Of a stretch of 64,000 nt of DNA, positions 28,454-37,799 are shown piece after piece. The stretch comes from Haemophilus haemolyticus (GTDB lineage Bacteria > Pseudomonadota > Gammaproteobacteria > Enterobacterales > Pasteurellaceae): contig NZ_QQKA01000005.1 of NCBI RefSeq assembly GCF_003493605.1, positions 62,001-126,000 on the forward strand, given 5' to 3'. How positions within the stretch are numbered: the stretch's first letter is position 1; each line of letters starts with the position of its first letter. A model generated the notes under the pieces. The model worked only from the letters and a program-made list of their open reading frames with translations, was not told where the DNA came from and searched no databases. A program made the position numbers and the translations under genes.

Positions 28454-28809
28454 TGCGAGCCCCCAAAAAAGGTGAAATTTGGTACATTGATCCCGATCCA
28501 ACAAAAGGAAAGGAATTACGTAGCCCGCATTACTTTATTGTCATAACTGATGAGTTATTAAACAAAGCATTAGGAACGACTCTTTGTTGCCCAATTTCAA
28601 CAGGTGGAAATGCAGCACGTTCACAAAGTGTGACTGTTACTCTTGACGGAAATAGCACTCAATCAGGAAAAATAACTGGTGTTATTTTGTGCCACCAACT
28701 AAGAGCATTAGATTTAGAAGAACGACAGGCAAAATTTGCTACAAAAGCAGAAGATTATTTAATCGATGAAGTTATTATGAAACTTGTCGATTTAATTGAT
28801 CCACAATAA
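28447..28809 (+). CDS. MazF/PemK-family mRNA interferase toxin
   Basis: A 120-residue protein with the PemK/MazF SH3-like barrel start: APKKGEIWYIDPDPTKGKELRSPHYFIVITDELLN. CCPISTGG and GVILCHQLRALDLEERQAKF correspond to conserved strands near the catalytic arginine and the typical VxxDQ(L/I)R-like segment. Expected to cleave mRNA at short motifs when the unstable MazE-like partner is lost. The start could be ATG 28447 or 28453. A good terminator follows. Confidence 0.82.
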   Translation: MVMRAPKKGEIWYIDPDPTKGKELRSPHYFIVITDELLNKALGTTLCCPISTGGNAARSQSVTVTLDGNSTQSGKITGVILCHQLRALDLEERQAKFATKAEDYLIDEVIMKLVDLIDPQ

Positions 28810-28814
28810 ACAAA

Positions 28815-28844
28815 AGGGCTGTAAATGCAGCCCTATCTTTTTTG
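28815..28844. terminator. Bidirectional terminator between the toxin gene and mrp
   Basis: Stem AGGGCTG / CAGCCCT with loop TAAATG, followed by ATCTTTTTT on the plus strand and A-rich sequence on the other side. Confidence 0.85.
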
Positions 28845-28845
28845 A

Positions 28846-29958
28846 TTATTTCACTTCTTTAAATAGAATCTCACTTGGAATTACAGAACCTTGCCAGTAA
28901 AGTTCTGTAGAGACTTTCTCTGCGAGTTGTAGGAATGCTTGTGAAATTTCATTTTCAGGCACTCGCACAACAGTTGGGTTGCCCGCATCTAAATCTTCAC
29001 GGATACGAATGTGTAAAGGAAGTTGAGCTAATACTTTTACATTGTATTTTTCCGCCATTTTCTCTGCACCGCCTGTGCCAAAAATCGCTTCGTGATGACC
29101 GCACTTACTACAAATATGCATCGACATATTTTCCACAATGCCTAACACTGGCACGGATACTCGCTCAAACATTGAAATACCTTTCACAGCATCAAGCAAA
29201 GCAATATCTTGCGGAGTTGTCACTACCACTGCACCAGTCACAGGGATTTGTTGTGATAAGGTAAGTTGAATATCGCCAGTGCCCGGAGGCATATCGATAA
29301 CAAGATAATCTAAACTATCCCATAGAGTTTCATTTAATAATTGGCTTAATGCACTACTTGCCATTGGGCCACGCCAAATTGTTGCGCTATCTTCATTCAT
29401 TAAAAAGCCAATGGAATTTGCAGATAAACCATGTGCTTTAATTGGAGTGATGTGTTGATTATCTGGCGAAGTTGGACGTTGATCCGCTGCGCCTAACATA
29501 TGTGGAATAGAAGGGCCATAAATATCCGCATCTAAAATCCCAACACGAGCGCCTTGTGCTTGTAATGCTAAAGCGAGATTAACAGAAACTGATGATTTCC
29601 CTACACCGCCTTTACCAGAACTCACCGCAATAATATTTTTCACACCTTTTACGGCTGGTTGATTATTTGCACGTTTAAGTGTGGCGATTTGATAAGTCAC
29701 CGCCCATTTAATTGCTTTGCAATCTGTTGCTTTCAATAACGCATCTGAAACCGCTTGTTTTAATTGTTCTGCACCAGAATTCCACGCAAAAGGTAATTTC
29801 AATTCTATACGTAAAGTATCACCGCCCTTTTCCACTTTTTTCAAAGTATTAAGGGAAATCAAATCCTTTTGCAGGGTTGGATGCTGAAATTGTTGAATAA
29901 TCTGCTGAACTTGATTTTGCTGTTCGGCAGTCAAATTATCAGAAAAGTAGGTTGCCAT
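28846..29958 (-). CDS. mrp: Iron-sulfur cluster carrier protein Mrp/ApbC
   Basis: A 370-residue protein with an N-terminal DUF59-type domain (about 1-90) and a MinD-like P-loop ATPase domain. Deviant Walker A is AVSSGKGGVGKSSVSVN. The conserved CxxC of cluster-carrying members is in MSMHICSKCGHHEAIFG. It assembles and transfers Fe-S clusters, relevant next to many Fe-S hydrogenase subunits, though the gene is a housekeeping one in Rd (HI1277 by recollection). ATG 29958 has AGGAAG upstream; a longer frame to 30006 lacks a site. Confidence 0.92.
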   Translation of the reverse strand: MATYFSDNLTAEQQNQVQQIIQQFQHPTLQKDLISLNTLKKVEKGGDTLRIELKLPFAWNSGAEQLKQAVSDALLKATDCKAIKWAVTYQIATLKRANNQPAVKGVKNIIAVSSGKGGVGKSSVSVNLALALQAQGARVGILDADIYGPSIPHMLGAADQRPTSPDNQHITPIKAHGLSANSIGFLMNEDSATIWRGPMASSALSQLLNETLWDSLDYLVIDMPPGTGDIQLTLSQQIPVTGAVVVTTPQDIALLDAVKGISMFERVSVPVLGIVENMSMHICSKCGHHEAIFGTGGAEKMAEKYNVKVLAQLPLHIRIREDLDAGNPTVVRVPENEISQAFLQLAEKVSTELYWQGSVIPSEILFKEVK

Positions 29959-30046
29959 AATAACTTCCTGTTTAGTAGAGTAAATTTGTCGGGCATATTT
30001 AATCACGGAAAGTGCGGTATGTTAAGTTAAAGTTTTTCAAACCGAA

Positions 30047-30084
30047 TAAAAAACCTGTTTCTGATAAGCGATTTCAGAAACAGG
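30047..30084 (-). terminator. Terminator of the Sel1-repeat gene pair
   Basis: An 11-base perfect stem (30054-30064 with 30074-30084: CCTGTTTCTGA / TCAGAAACAGG) is followed on the minus strand by a T-run (A-run 30047-30053). Confidence 0.82.
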
Positions 30085-30114
30085 TATTTACTCAAATAAT
30101 GGACTAAACTCAAA

Positions 30115-30480
30115 TCATTCCATTATACAAGCTGTTTTTAGCCCTTTATGACAAGCCTGTTTAAATTTTTCTTTTGCCACCTCAAGGTTTTTTGAGAGAT
30201 GTTGTCCATTATAATATTGCGCTGCAAGATAGAAATCAGCATTTGCACAATTTTTCTCACTCGCCTTAGTAAATAACTCAAAAGATTGAGCGTATTTCTT
30301 ATCTTTGTAAGCTGCCACACCTAATTGAAAATCAGATTTAGCTTGTGATGAACAAGTTTCAACATCTAATGCCAAAGGCGAAATCATTGCAGGAAAGGTA
30401 ATATCTTTATTAGAAGTACAAGCAGATAATACAGAAAGTGTTCCAACCAAAGAAACCATAGCAATCAATTGTTTTTTCAT
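30115..30480 (-). CDS. Small Sel1-repeat-like lipoprotein
   Basis: A 121-residue protein with a signal peptide ending in a lipobox (SVLSAC, cysteine about residue 21). The mature part has one or two helical-repeat units resembling Sel1-like repeats: FYLAAQYYNGQHLSKNLEVAKEKFKQACHKGLKTAC. Four cysteines in the mature part may form disulphides. It lies 12 bases downstream of a larger Sel1-repeat gene and shares its terminator. Function unknown; Sel1-like proteins often scaffold protein interactions in the envelope. Confidence 0.7.
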   Translation of the reverse strand: MKKQLIAMVSLVGTLSVLSACTSNKDITFPAMISPLALDVETCSSQAKSDFQLGVAAYKDKKYAQSFELFTKASEKNCANADFYLAAQYYNGQHLSKNLEVAKEKFKQACHKGLKTACIME

Positions 30481-30492
30481 AATATTTTTCCC

Positions 30493-31143
30493 CTATTTCT
30501 TATTGTAACTTTTTAAAGCTTTACAAGCTTCCTTTGTACCTTGTTCACAAGATTTCTTAAATAATTCTTTGGCTTTCGCTTTATTTTGTTTAACGCCTAC
30601 TCCATTATCATACATCTCACCTAAGAAAAATAGTGCCGTGAAATTTCCTTGCTCTGCAGACTTTCTATACAACTTTATTGCCTCAGCATAATCTTTTTCT
30701 ACGCCTTTTCCAAATCTATACATTGAACCTAAGGCCATTTGACCTTCTGGACTCCCCTGCTCTGCAGCCTTTCTATACAATTTTACTGCTTCAGCATAAT
30801 CTTTTTCTACACCTTCTCCGTTTTCATACATCTCACCTAAGAAAAGTAAGCCAAACTTCGCCCCCTGATCTGCAGCTTTACGATACCATTTTGCAGCCTC
30901 AACATAATCTTGCTTAAAAAATTCCCCATAATAATACATTTGCCCCAAAAGTATTTGCGCTGTAGGATCTCCTCTCACTATACCTGCATCTTTAAACTGT
31001 TCTGCAGCCTGTGCGAAATCCTTCTTCCTATAAGCATCTATACCCACTTGTGTTCCGAAATCCATAGCTGCCACAGTTGGATGAAAAGAAAGAATAGAGG
31101 CACCTAACAATGCGCTGGTAAGCAGTGTTTTTGTCAATTTCAT
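30493..31143 (-). CDS. Exported Sel1-like repeat protein
   Basis: A 216-residue protein with a cleavable signal peptide (…LSFHPTVAAMDF, cut near residue 26). About five 36-residue Sel1-like repeats follow, each of the form A-x-x-x-LG-x-MY-x-x-G-x-GV-x-x-(D/N)YA-x-A-x-x-x-(Y/F)(R/K)KAAEQG. The near-identical middle repeats suggest recent internal duplication. A final unit has cysteines (KKSCEQGTKEACKAL), as in the smaller neighbour. Periplasmic scaffold role is a family inference; no enzyme motif is visible. Confidence 0.8.
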   Translation of the reverse strand: MKLTKTLLTSALLGASILSFHPTVAAMDFGTQVGIDAYRKKDFAQAAEQFKDAGIVRGDPTAQILLGQMYYYGEFFKQDYVEAAKWYRKAADQGAKFGLLFLGEMYENGEGVEKDYAEAVKLYRKAAEQGSPEGQMALGSMYRFGKGVEKDYAEAIKLYRKSAEQGNFTALFFLGEMYDNGVGVKQNKAKAKELFKKSCEQGTKEACKALKSYNKK

Positions 31144-31203
31144 ATAATAATCTCTTAAGTTGATTTATAAAAAATACCAAATTTTTGTTTGGCAATATGT
31201 TTT

Positions 31204-31247
31204 GTTAGTTTCTCTGTAAAGAGAAACTAACACCCAGTATACTGGGT
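31204..31247. promoter_or_regulatory. Hairpin plus palindrome between the Sel1 genes and metG
   Basis: A 12-base perfect stem (31204-31215 with 31220-31231, GTAA loop) is followed immediately by a 16-base perfect palindrome ACCCAGTATACTGGGT (31232-31247). There is no T-run, so it is not a standard terminator. It lies between divergent genes, about 60 bases upstream of the Sel1 gene and 145 upstream of metG. The role is unknown; an operator is possible. Confidence 0.5.
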
Positions 31248-31391
31248 ACAAAATGATTAAATTTTAAGCTTTTAAAATAGGTAATTTTAAATAAAGTGAG
31301 GTGGATTTTCCTTCCATTTTCAAACTAGAAAAAATCCCCTATTTAAAGTAAGATAAGCACAATTTTTATATGCTAAAAAAGAGAATAATAA

Positions 31392-33440
31392 ATGACAACT
31401 CAACCCCGTAAAATTTTAGTCACTTGTGCCTTGCCTTATGCCAATGGGGCAATTCATTTAGGCCATATGTTAGAACATATCCAAGCGGATATTTGGGTGC
31501 GTTTTCAACGTATGCGTGGCAATAAAATCCATTTTGTCTGTGCGGACGATGCACACGGCACACCGATTATGCTGAATGCCGATAAACTTGGCATTACACC
31601 CGAAGAATTAATTGCTAACGCAAAAGCCGATCACGTTCGTGATTTTGCAGGTTTCAATATTAGTTTTGATAACTATCATTCCACTCACAGCGAAGAAAAC
31701 AAAGAGCTTACCGCAGAAATTTACAATAAACTCAAAGCCAATGGCTTTATTAAGAGTAAAGTTATTTCTCAGTTATTCGACCCTGAAAAAAATATGTTCT
31801 TGCCTGATCGTTTTGTGAAAGGCACTTGCCCGAAATGTAAAGCTGAAGATCAATATGGCGATAACTGCGAAGTGTGTGCTTCTACTTATAGCCCAATGGA
31901 TTTAATTAATCCTCGTTCAGCTGTTTCTGGCGCGACACCTGTTGTAAAAGAATCTGAACACTTTTTCTTTGACTTACCTGCATTCGAAGGGATGTTGAAA
32001 GAATGGACTCGTTCTGGCTCACTTCAATCTGAAATTGCGAACAAAATGCAAGAATGGTTTGAGAGTGGTTTACAACAATGGGATATTTCACGCGATGCGC
32101 CTTATTTTGGTTTTGAAATTCCGGGCGCAAAAGATAAATTCTTCTATGTTTGGTTAGATGCGCCAATCGGCTATATGGCTTCATTCAAAAATCTATGCAA
32201 TCGTGAAGGCATTGATTTCAATGAATTTTGGGCGGAAGGCAGTGATGCGGAGCTTTATCATTTCATCGGTAAAGACATCGTTTATTTCCACAGTCTATTC
32301 TGGCCTGCGATGCTTGAAGGCAGTGGCTATCGTAAACCGACTAATGTATTCACTCACGGCTATGTCACGGTGGATGGGGCGAAGATGTCAAAATCTCGCG
32401 GAACTTTCATTCAAGCCAGCACTTATTTGAATCATATCGATCCTGAATGTTTGCGTTATTACTATGCGGCAAAATTAAATGATCGCATTGAAGATTTAGA
32501 CTTTAACCTTGACGATTTCGTACAACGTGTAAATACAGATATTGTAAACAAATTAGTGAATTTAGCTTCACGCAATGCCGGCTTTATTGCGAAACGCTTT
32601 GAAGGCAAACTTGCGGATAAACTGGAAGATGAAACATTATTTGCAGAATTTACCGCCCAAGCCGAACAAATCGCCGCTTACTACGAAAGCCGTGAATACA
32701 ATAAAGCCATTCGTGAAATTATGGCATTAACGGATAAAGCCAATAAATACATTGATGAAAAAGCCCCTTGGGTGATTGCAAAAGAAGAAGGCAAAGAGGC
32801 AGAATTGCAAGCCGTATGTTCAATGGGAATTGAGCTTTTCCGCGTGTTGATGTCTTACTTAAAACCTGTTCTTCCAAAACTGGCAGAACGTGCAGAAGCC
32901 TTCTTACAAGCTGAATTACGTTGGGATAATATTCATCAACCATTACTTGGCCATACTCTTGCACCGTTTAAAGCCTTATTCTCTCGTTTAGAGAAAAAAC
33001 AAATTGATGCCGTTGTGGAAGAAACCAAAGCTTTATTTGCCGCAGCGAATAAAGCCGCAGAAAAAACTGAAGCAAAACCAACCGCACTTTCTACCGTTGA
33101 ACCTATTGCTGAAACCATCACTATTGATGATTTTGCTAAACTTGATATGCGTGTAGCAAAAGTGTTGAAATGCGAAGCTATGCCAGAATCTAATAAACTT
33201 TTACGTTTTGAATTGGATCTTGGCGATCATACTCGTCAAGTCTTCTCTGGCATTAAAGCAGCTTACAATAAACCTGAAGAATTAGAAGGTCGTTTTGTGA
33301 TTATGGTGGCAAACCTTGCACCACGTAAAATGAAATTCGGTGTATCTGAAGGAATGATTCTATCCGCAGGCACGGGCGGTAGTGATTTATTCTTGTTATC
33401 TGCCGATAGCGGTGTCACTGCGGGCATGCAAGTAAAATAA
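31392..33440 (+). CDS. metG: Methionyl-tRNA synthetase
   Basis: A 682-residue class I synthetase charging tRNA-Met. The HIGH motif appears as [12 protein letters not shown] and KMSKS as [12 protein letters not shown]. The connective-peptide zinc knuckle is [17 protein letters not shown]. The C-terminal EMAP/Trbp111-like tRNA-binding domain begins at about residue 580 ([27 protein letters not shown]). Length matches E. coli MetG (about 677). Confidence 0.97.
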   Translation: MTTQPRKILVTCALPYANGAIHLGHMLEHIQADIWVRFQRMRGNKIHFVCADDAHGTPIMLNADKLGITPEELIANAKADHVRDFAGFNISFDNYHSTHSEENKELTAEIYNKLKANGFIKSKVISQLFDPEKNMFLPDRFVKGTCPKCKAEDQYGDNCEVCASTYSPMDLINPRSAVSGATPVVKESEHFFFDLPAFEGMLKEWTRSGSLQSEIANKMQEWFESGLQQWDISRDAPYFGFEIPGAKDKFFYVWLDAPIGYMASFKNLCNREGIDFNEFWAEGSDAELYHFIGKDIVYFHSLFWPAMLEGSGYRKPTNVFTHGYVTVDGAKMSKSRGTFIQASTYLNHIDPECLRYYYAAKLNDRIEDLDFNLDDFVQRVNTDIVNKLVNLASRNAGFIAKRFEGKLADKLEDETLFAEFTAQAEQIAAYYESREYNKAIREIMALTDKANKYIDEKAPWVIAKEEGKEAELQAVCSMGIELFRVLMSYLKPVLPKLAERAEAFLQAELRWDNIHQPLLGHTLAPFKALFSRLEKKQIDAVVEETKALFAAANKAAEKTEAKPTALSTVEPIAETITIDDFAKLDMRVAKVLKCEAMPESNKLLRFELDLGDHTRQVFSGIKAAYNKPEELEGRFVIMVANLAPRKMKFGVSEGMILSAGTGGSDLFLLSADSGVTAGMQVK

Positions 33441-33458
33441 TCAATTCAATCTAAATTA

Positions 33459-33483
33459 GGGCAACATTACGTTGCCCTTTTAT
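33459..33483 (+). terminator. Terminator of metG
   Basis: GGGCAAC-ATTAC-GTTGCCC followed by TTTTATTTT, 18 bases after the metG stop. Confidence 0.85.
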
Positions 33484-33552
33484 TTTCTTGTTGAAAATAG
33501 GTGACTTATAACCTACTATAACACTCAACTATTTATCTATTTGGAGAATATT

Positions 33553-34413
33553 ATGAAAAACGAATTAATCTGCTATAAACAAATGCCAGTGTGGACAAAA
33601 GACAAATTACCACAAATGTTCCAAGAAAAGCACAACACAAAAGTCGGCACTTGGGGAAAATTAACTGTATTAAAAGGTAAGCTCAAATTTTATGAGCTAA
33701 CCGAAAATGGCGATGTCATTGCCGAGCATATTTTTACCCCAGAAAGCGATATTCCTTTTGTTGAACCTCAAGCTTGGCATCGTGTTGAAGCGCTTTCTGA
33801 TGACCTAGAATGTACCCTAGGTTTCTATTGCAAAAAAGAAGATTACTTCAGTAAAAAATACAATATGACTGCCACTCACGGCGATGTAGTGGATGCAGCA
33901 AAAATTATCTCGCCTTGTAAAGTATTAGATTTAGGTTGCGGCCAAGGGCGTAATTCACTTTATTTAAGTTTATTAGGCTATGATGTGACCTCTTGGGATC
34001 ACAATGAAAACAGCATTGCCTTTTTAAATGAAACCAAAGAGAAAGAAAACCTTAATATTTCTACCACACTTTACGACATTAATTCCGCCAACATTCAAGA
34101 AAACTATGATTTTATTGTTTCAACAGTAGTGTTTATGTTCTTAAATCGTGAACGTGTGCCGTCAATCATTAAAAATATGCAAGAACACACCAATATTGGC
34201 GGGTATAACTTAATCGTTGCAGCCATGTCCACAGATGATGTGCCTTGCCCACTTCCGTTCTCTTTCACTTTTGCTGAAAACGAATTGAAAGAATATTACA
34301 AAGATTGGGAATTTTTAGAATATAACGAAAATATGGGCGAACTGCACAAAACCGATGAAAACGGCAATCGCATTAAAATGAAATTTGCCACAATGTTAGC
34401 GAGAAAGAAATAG
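33553..34413 (+). CDS. tehB: Tellurite-resistance SAM methyltransferase TehB
   Basis: A 286-residue protein with an N-terminal cupin-like TehB domain (about 1-95, with EPQAWHRVE) and a C-terminal class I methyltransferase (VLDLGCGQGRNSLYLSLLGYDVTSWDHN). It methylates tellurite/selenium species; in H. influenzae the long form has been linked to oxidant resistance and haem use (recollection). ATG 33553 has GGAGAA upstream, and a TTG four codons earlier is unlikely. It converges with gloB. Confidence 0.93.
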   Translation: MKNELICYKQMPVWTKDKLPQMFQEKHNTKVGTWGKLTVLKGKLKFYELTENGDVIAEHIFTPESDIPFVEPQAWHRVEALSDDLECTLGFYCKKEDYFSKKYNMTATHGDVVDAAKIISPCKVLDLGCGQGRNSLYLSLLGYDVTSWDHNENSIAFLNETKEKENLNISTTLYDINSANIQENYDFIVSTVVFMFLNRERVPSIIKNMQEHTNIGGYNLIVAAMSTDDVPCPLPFSFTFAENELKEYYKDWEFLEYNENMGELHKTDENGNRIKMKFATMLARKK

Positions 34414-34462
34414 CCCGCTAATTTAAAAAATCACCGCACTTTGCCTCAATAAAAAAGATAAC

Positions 34463-35164
34463 TTAGAAAATATCTTTTGCCTTGCGAAGTGCGGTAAATT
34501 CTTCAAGTGTTTTTACTTGTAAAAACGGATTAATTTCTCGCTCAAGTTTTAAGGTGGTCGGCAAACTTGGTTTATTTTCAGACCGCTGTTTTTCAACAAA
34601 AATACGTTGTTTTTCTACCGCACTTTTCTCCACCAGCACCGTTTTCGCAAATGCTAAATTCCCCAAGGTATATTCATGAGCAGGGCAAACAATCGTCTCG
34701 TCAGGCAATGTATTCAAACGCTGCAAACCATCAAACATCTGCGCATAATTACCAGTGAAAACACGTCCACAACCAGCTGAAAATAACGCATCACCACAAA
34801 ATAAATGATTATCCACTAAAAAACTAACGTGCTGTTTAGTGTGTCCACCCGTCGGAATGACATCAATTTGATAATGTGTGGTAAGGATCTGCCCTTCGTT
34901 CACAATTTGAGTTGCACCTTTTTTCTCACATTCTTGCGGCCCATAAATCGGCACTGTTGGATAGCGTTTTTTAAATGCCGACACACCTTGTGTATGATCA
35001 TCATGTTCGTGAGTAAGCAACACCGCTTCAATCGTTGCGTTTTGCTTATCTAGCCATGCAAACAGCTTGTCCGTTTCAGGCAAATCGACAATAATAAGAG
35101 GCAGATTTTCTCGTTGATAAAGCCAAATGTAGTTATCATTCAGCACAGGTAAAGCAAATAACAT
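34463..35164 (-). CDS. gloB: Hydroxyacylglutathione hydrolase (glyoxalase II)
   Basis: A 233-residue metallo-beta-lactamase-fold enzyme: [11 protein letters not shown] (binuclear metal motif), [32 protein letters not shown] and CPAHEYT with later ligands. It hydrolyses S-lactoylglutathione to glutathione and D-lactate in methylglyoxal detoxification. AAAGGACG lies upstream of ATG 35164; a frame five codons longer is not supported. Confidence 0.94.
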   Translation of the reverse strand: MLFALPVLNDNYIWLYQRENLPLIIVDLPETDKLFAWLDKQNATIEAVLLTHEHDDHTQGVSAFKKRYPTVPIYGPQECEKKGATQIVNEGQILTTHYQIDVIPTGGHTKQHVSFLVDNHLFCGDALFSAGCGRVFTGNYAQMFDGLQRLNTLPDETIVCPAHEYTLGNLAFAKTVLVEKSAVEKQRIFVEKQRSENKPSLPTTLKLEREINPFLQVKTLEEFTALRKAKDIF

Positions 35165-35215
35165 AATCGTCCTTTTCATTTGTGATAGAAAAATAAATTG
35201 ATTCCGCTTGAAACA

Positions 35216-36022
35216 TTAGATGCGATCCACATTCCACCAAATCAACGCCCATTTTTTCTGCCCGTGAGAAATGGGTTCGTTATTGGCTTGTTTACGATTG
35301 TAAAAGGCTTTCAAACCTTGTTTTTCTTTTTCGGAAAGCTCGCCTAAAGAGAATTCCACCAAGGCTAATAAATCCTCGTAGCTTTCACCTTGAAAACAAC
35401 CCGATTCCGTTTCAATAAAATTCAAATTTGCCTGAATGCCTTTTTGATACAACCGATTGAGTAAATAAATATAAGTGGGAAAACCAATATCTTCACGGCC
35501 AATCGCCTCAAATACGCCCTCATCTAAAAAATGACGTTGTGTGACAGAAGTCAAAAACACACGTTTTTTCGCTTTGGCACAGAGTTTTTCGATCATATCG
35601 TCCAAATCGTCCACCAACGTTGAACGAGATGCCAACACTACATCAGCTTGTGGCACATCATCCCAATTATTCGCCCAAGATTTATGAAATGTCGTAAGAT
35701 GATGCAACCCCAATTTCTGCTTGAATTGTGCCAAACAGTCTAACATTCCATTGCTATAATCCAAAGCATATACCGTTGAGCCTTGTTGTGCGAGCGGTAC
35801 AGCAAAAGTACCAGGCCCACAGCCAATATCCAACACAGTTTCATCGGCTTTCACATTCATAGCTTGCAATAATTGCTGATTATATGCAGAAGGCTTTCCG
35901 ACCAAATTCTCTGCCATTTTCACGGCTTTTTTATCCCATTTTGTCGGAGGCAAGTTGTAATGATTACAAGCGATTAAGTGTTGTTGATAAAGTTCAGCAA
36001 AATTGATGTCGTAAATAGTCAT
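35216..36022 (-). CDS. Class I SAM-dependent methyltransferase in the importer operon
   Basis: A 268-residue protein with glycine-rich motif I VLDIGCGPGTFAVPLAQ, motif II VYALDYS, and an aspartate-rich loop ADVVLASRSTLVDDLDD. Overlap with the ATPase gene is 4 bases (36019-36022), and the whole unit runs from the binding protein at 38788. So it is made together with the putative molybdate/tungstate importer. Its substrate is unknown. Co-expression with an importer hints at modification of a chelator or cofactor, but that is only inference. Rd has an orthologue near HI1273 (recollection). Confidence 0.8.
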   Translation of the reverse strand: MTIYDINFAELYQQHLIACNHYNLPPTKWDKKAVKMAENLVGKPSAYNQQLLQAMNVKADETVLDIGCGPGTFAVPLAQQGSTVYALDYSNGMLDCLAQFKQKLGLHHLTTFHKSWANNWDDVPQADVVLASRSTLVDDLDDMIEKLCAKAKKRVFLTSVTQRHFLDEGVFEAIGREDIGFPTYIYLLNRLYQKGIQANLNFIETESGCFQGESYEDLLALVEFSLGELSEKEKQGLKAFYNRKQANNEPISHGQKKWALIWWNVDRI

Positions 36023-36783
36023 AGTGATTTTTCAATGTGGTTATTCAAATGTTGATGTAAAAGTTCGGGCGAAGTGCGGTAAATTTTCGCCAAGTTTTCT
36101 AAGGTTAATAAATGTTTTTTATCGCCTTGTTGAAAACTAAATTGTTGATCAAGCAAAACAATATTATCCCCTAAAAATGCCGCTTGTTGTGGATTATGCG
36201 TACTAATAATAAGCGCAATATTTTGCTTTTGCAGTTGTTTTATTTTTTCTAACACTCGAATTTGATTACCAAAATCAAGGCTGGAAGTCGGTTCGTCCAT
36301 AATTAAAAGTTTGGCTTGTTGAGCAATCGCACGGGCAATCAACACAAGCTGTTTTTCGCCGTCACTTAATTGATGATAATAACGTTGCGCAAGATGAGCA
36401 ATGTCTAACTCTCGCAACGCCATTAATGCTAAATCCAAATCAGATTTTTTCGGAGTTTGATACCACTTCAAAAAAGCACTTCTTCCCATCATCACCATAT
36501 CCTGTACTAAAAAAGGAAATAAATGAGAATGCGCTTGTGGCACATAAGCAATATGACGAGCCAATTCTGTTGGTGAATAATGAGGAAGTGATTTTTCTTG
36601 CCAAAAAATCTCGCCGTTAATTGGAGGCTGTAACCCCAATAAGGTTTTCAAAAACGTACTTTTGCCTGCACCATTTGCACCAAGCAAACAACAAATTTGA
36701 TTTTCCTCTAGAGTAAATTGGATATGTTGAACCAGTGTTTTTCCTTCATAGCCAATGGCAAGATTTTGTGTTTCGAGTAACAT
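36019..36783 (-). CDS. FecE/BtuD-type ABC importer ATPase
   Basis: A 254-residue ATPase: Walker A LLGANGAGKSTFLKTLLG, signature QLSDGEKQLVLIARAI, Walker B KLLIMDEPTSSLDFG, switch His in STHNPQQ. The family is that of metal-chelate (siderophore, cobalamin, MolC-like) importers. ATG 36783 overlaps the permease stop by one base (TAATG), with AGGGC upstream. The signature LSDGE in place of LSGGQ is common in this subfamily. Confidence 0.88.
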   Translation of the reverse strand: MLLETQNLAIGYEGKTLVQHIQFTLEENQICCLLGANGAGKSTFLKTLLGLQPPINGEIFWQEKSLPHYSPTELARHIAYVPQAHSHLFPFLVQDMVMMGRSAFLKWYQTPKKSDLDLALMALRELDIAHLAQRYYHQLSDGEKQLVLIARAIAQQAKLLIMDEPTSSLDFGNQIRVLEKIKQLQKQNIALIISTHNPQQAAFLGDNIVLLDQQFSFQQGDKKHLLTLENLAKIYRTSPELLHQHLNNHIEKSL

Positions 36784-37799
36784 TATTTTTGCCCTCGCAC
36801 TAATAAATAAAGGAAAAATGGTGCACCACACGCAGAAGTCAAAATACCAAGTGGTAATTCAATCGGTGCAATCGTGCGAGCCAGCGTATCAGTAAGCAAT
36901 AAAAAAGACGCACCAAGCAATAAGGATGTTGGCAATAAACGAATAAAATTTGCGCCCACCAACAAGCGTGCAATATGCGGTACCAATAAACCAACCCAGC
37001 CAATAATCCCCGTCATTGCCACCGCACTTGCCGTACAAAGTGTGGTAAATACAATTAAAATCCAGCGAGTACGTTTAATCGGTACGCCTAGCGTTTGTGC
37101 TTCATCTTCATCAAGAGACAGTAAATTTAACCGCCAACGCAATAAAAAAATGGGAATAATCCCTAGCAACAACATTGGGATCAGTTGAATTAAATCTTGT
37201 TGATTAATGGCCGTCAGGCTACCAAGTAGCCAAAAAGTGATTGAAGGTAATTGGGTGAAAGGATCGGCAAGAATTTTTAACAAAGAAATGCCAGCACCAA
37301 GCAAAGAACCGATTGCAATCCCAGAAAGCACCAGCACTAAAATAGGATCTTGAGTACGACTACGCGAGGCAATGAGTGATACGCATAACACAGCTAAAAT
37401 GCCACCGCTAAAAGCAAAAAACTGGATATAAACCATTGGCAAATTATAAAAAATTGCCAAACTTGCCCCAAAACCTGCGCCTGCTGAAACGCCTAAAATA
37501 TCTGGCGAAACAAGCGGATTTTTAAACATACCTTGATAAGTTGCGCCTGCACAAGCAAGCGCAGCACCTACAAAACAAGCGGTAAAAATACGTGGCAAAC
37601 GAATTTGCCACAATACTATTTGTTCCGTGTTTCCTTCACATTGTCCGTTGAACCAGCAGCTTATCGTCTCCCAAAGTTGGCTAGCCGAAAGCGGGTATTT
37701 CCCCACATTCAAAGCAAGTAAAATACTGCCAAGCAACAATCCCACTAACAAGACAAAAAACAAACGAGGCGAACGTAAAAGAAAAGTCGATCTCATCAT
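36783..37799 (-). CDS. FecCD-family ABC importer permease
   Basis: A 338-residue protein with about ten membrane segments. FecCD signatures are RLPRIFTACFVGAALACAGATYQGMFKNPLVSPDILGVSAGAGFGASLAI and GFIGWVGLLVPHIARLLVG-like (GIIGWVGLLVPHIARLLVGANF). The family includes BtuC, FhuB and the Haemophilus molybdate permease MolB. The start overlaps the binding-protein stop (ATGATGA). Given the ModE-like operator upstream of the operon, molybdate or tungstate is my preferred substrate over iron chelates. Confidence 0.88.
   Translation of the reverse strand: MMRSTFLLRSPRLFFVLLVGLLLGSILLALNVGKYPLSASQLWETISCWFNGQCEGNTEQIVLWQIRLPRIFTACFVGAALACAGATYQGMFKNPLVSPDILGVSAGAGFGASLAIFYNLPMVYIQFFAFSGGILAVLCVSLIASRSRTQDPILVLVLSGIAIGSLLGAGISLLKILADPFTQLPSITFWLLGSLTAINQQDLIQLIPMLLLGIIPIFLLRWRLNLLSLDEDEAQTLGVPIKRTRWILIVFTTLCTASAVAMTGIIGWVGLLVPHIARLLVGANFIRLLPTSLLLGASFLLLTDTLARTIAPIELPLGILTSACGAPFFLYLLVRGQK

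Noticed and set aside
31144-31391. T-box or SAM riboswitch before metG
   Set aside because: No T-box, specifier loop or SAM-riboswitch motif; only a hairpin and a palindrome without terminator.
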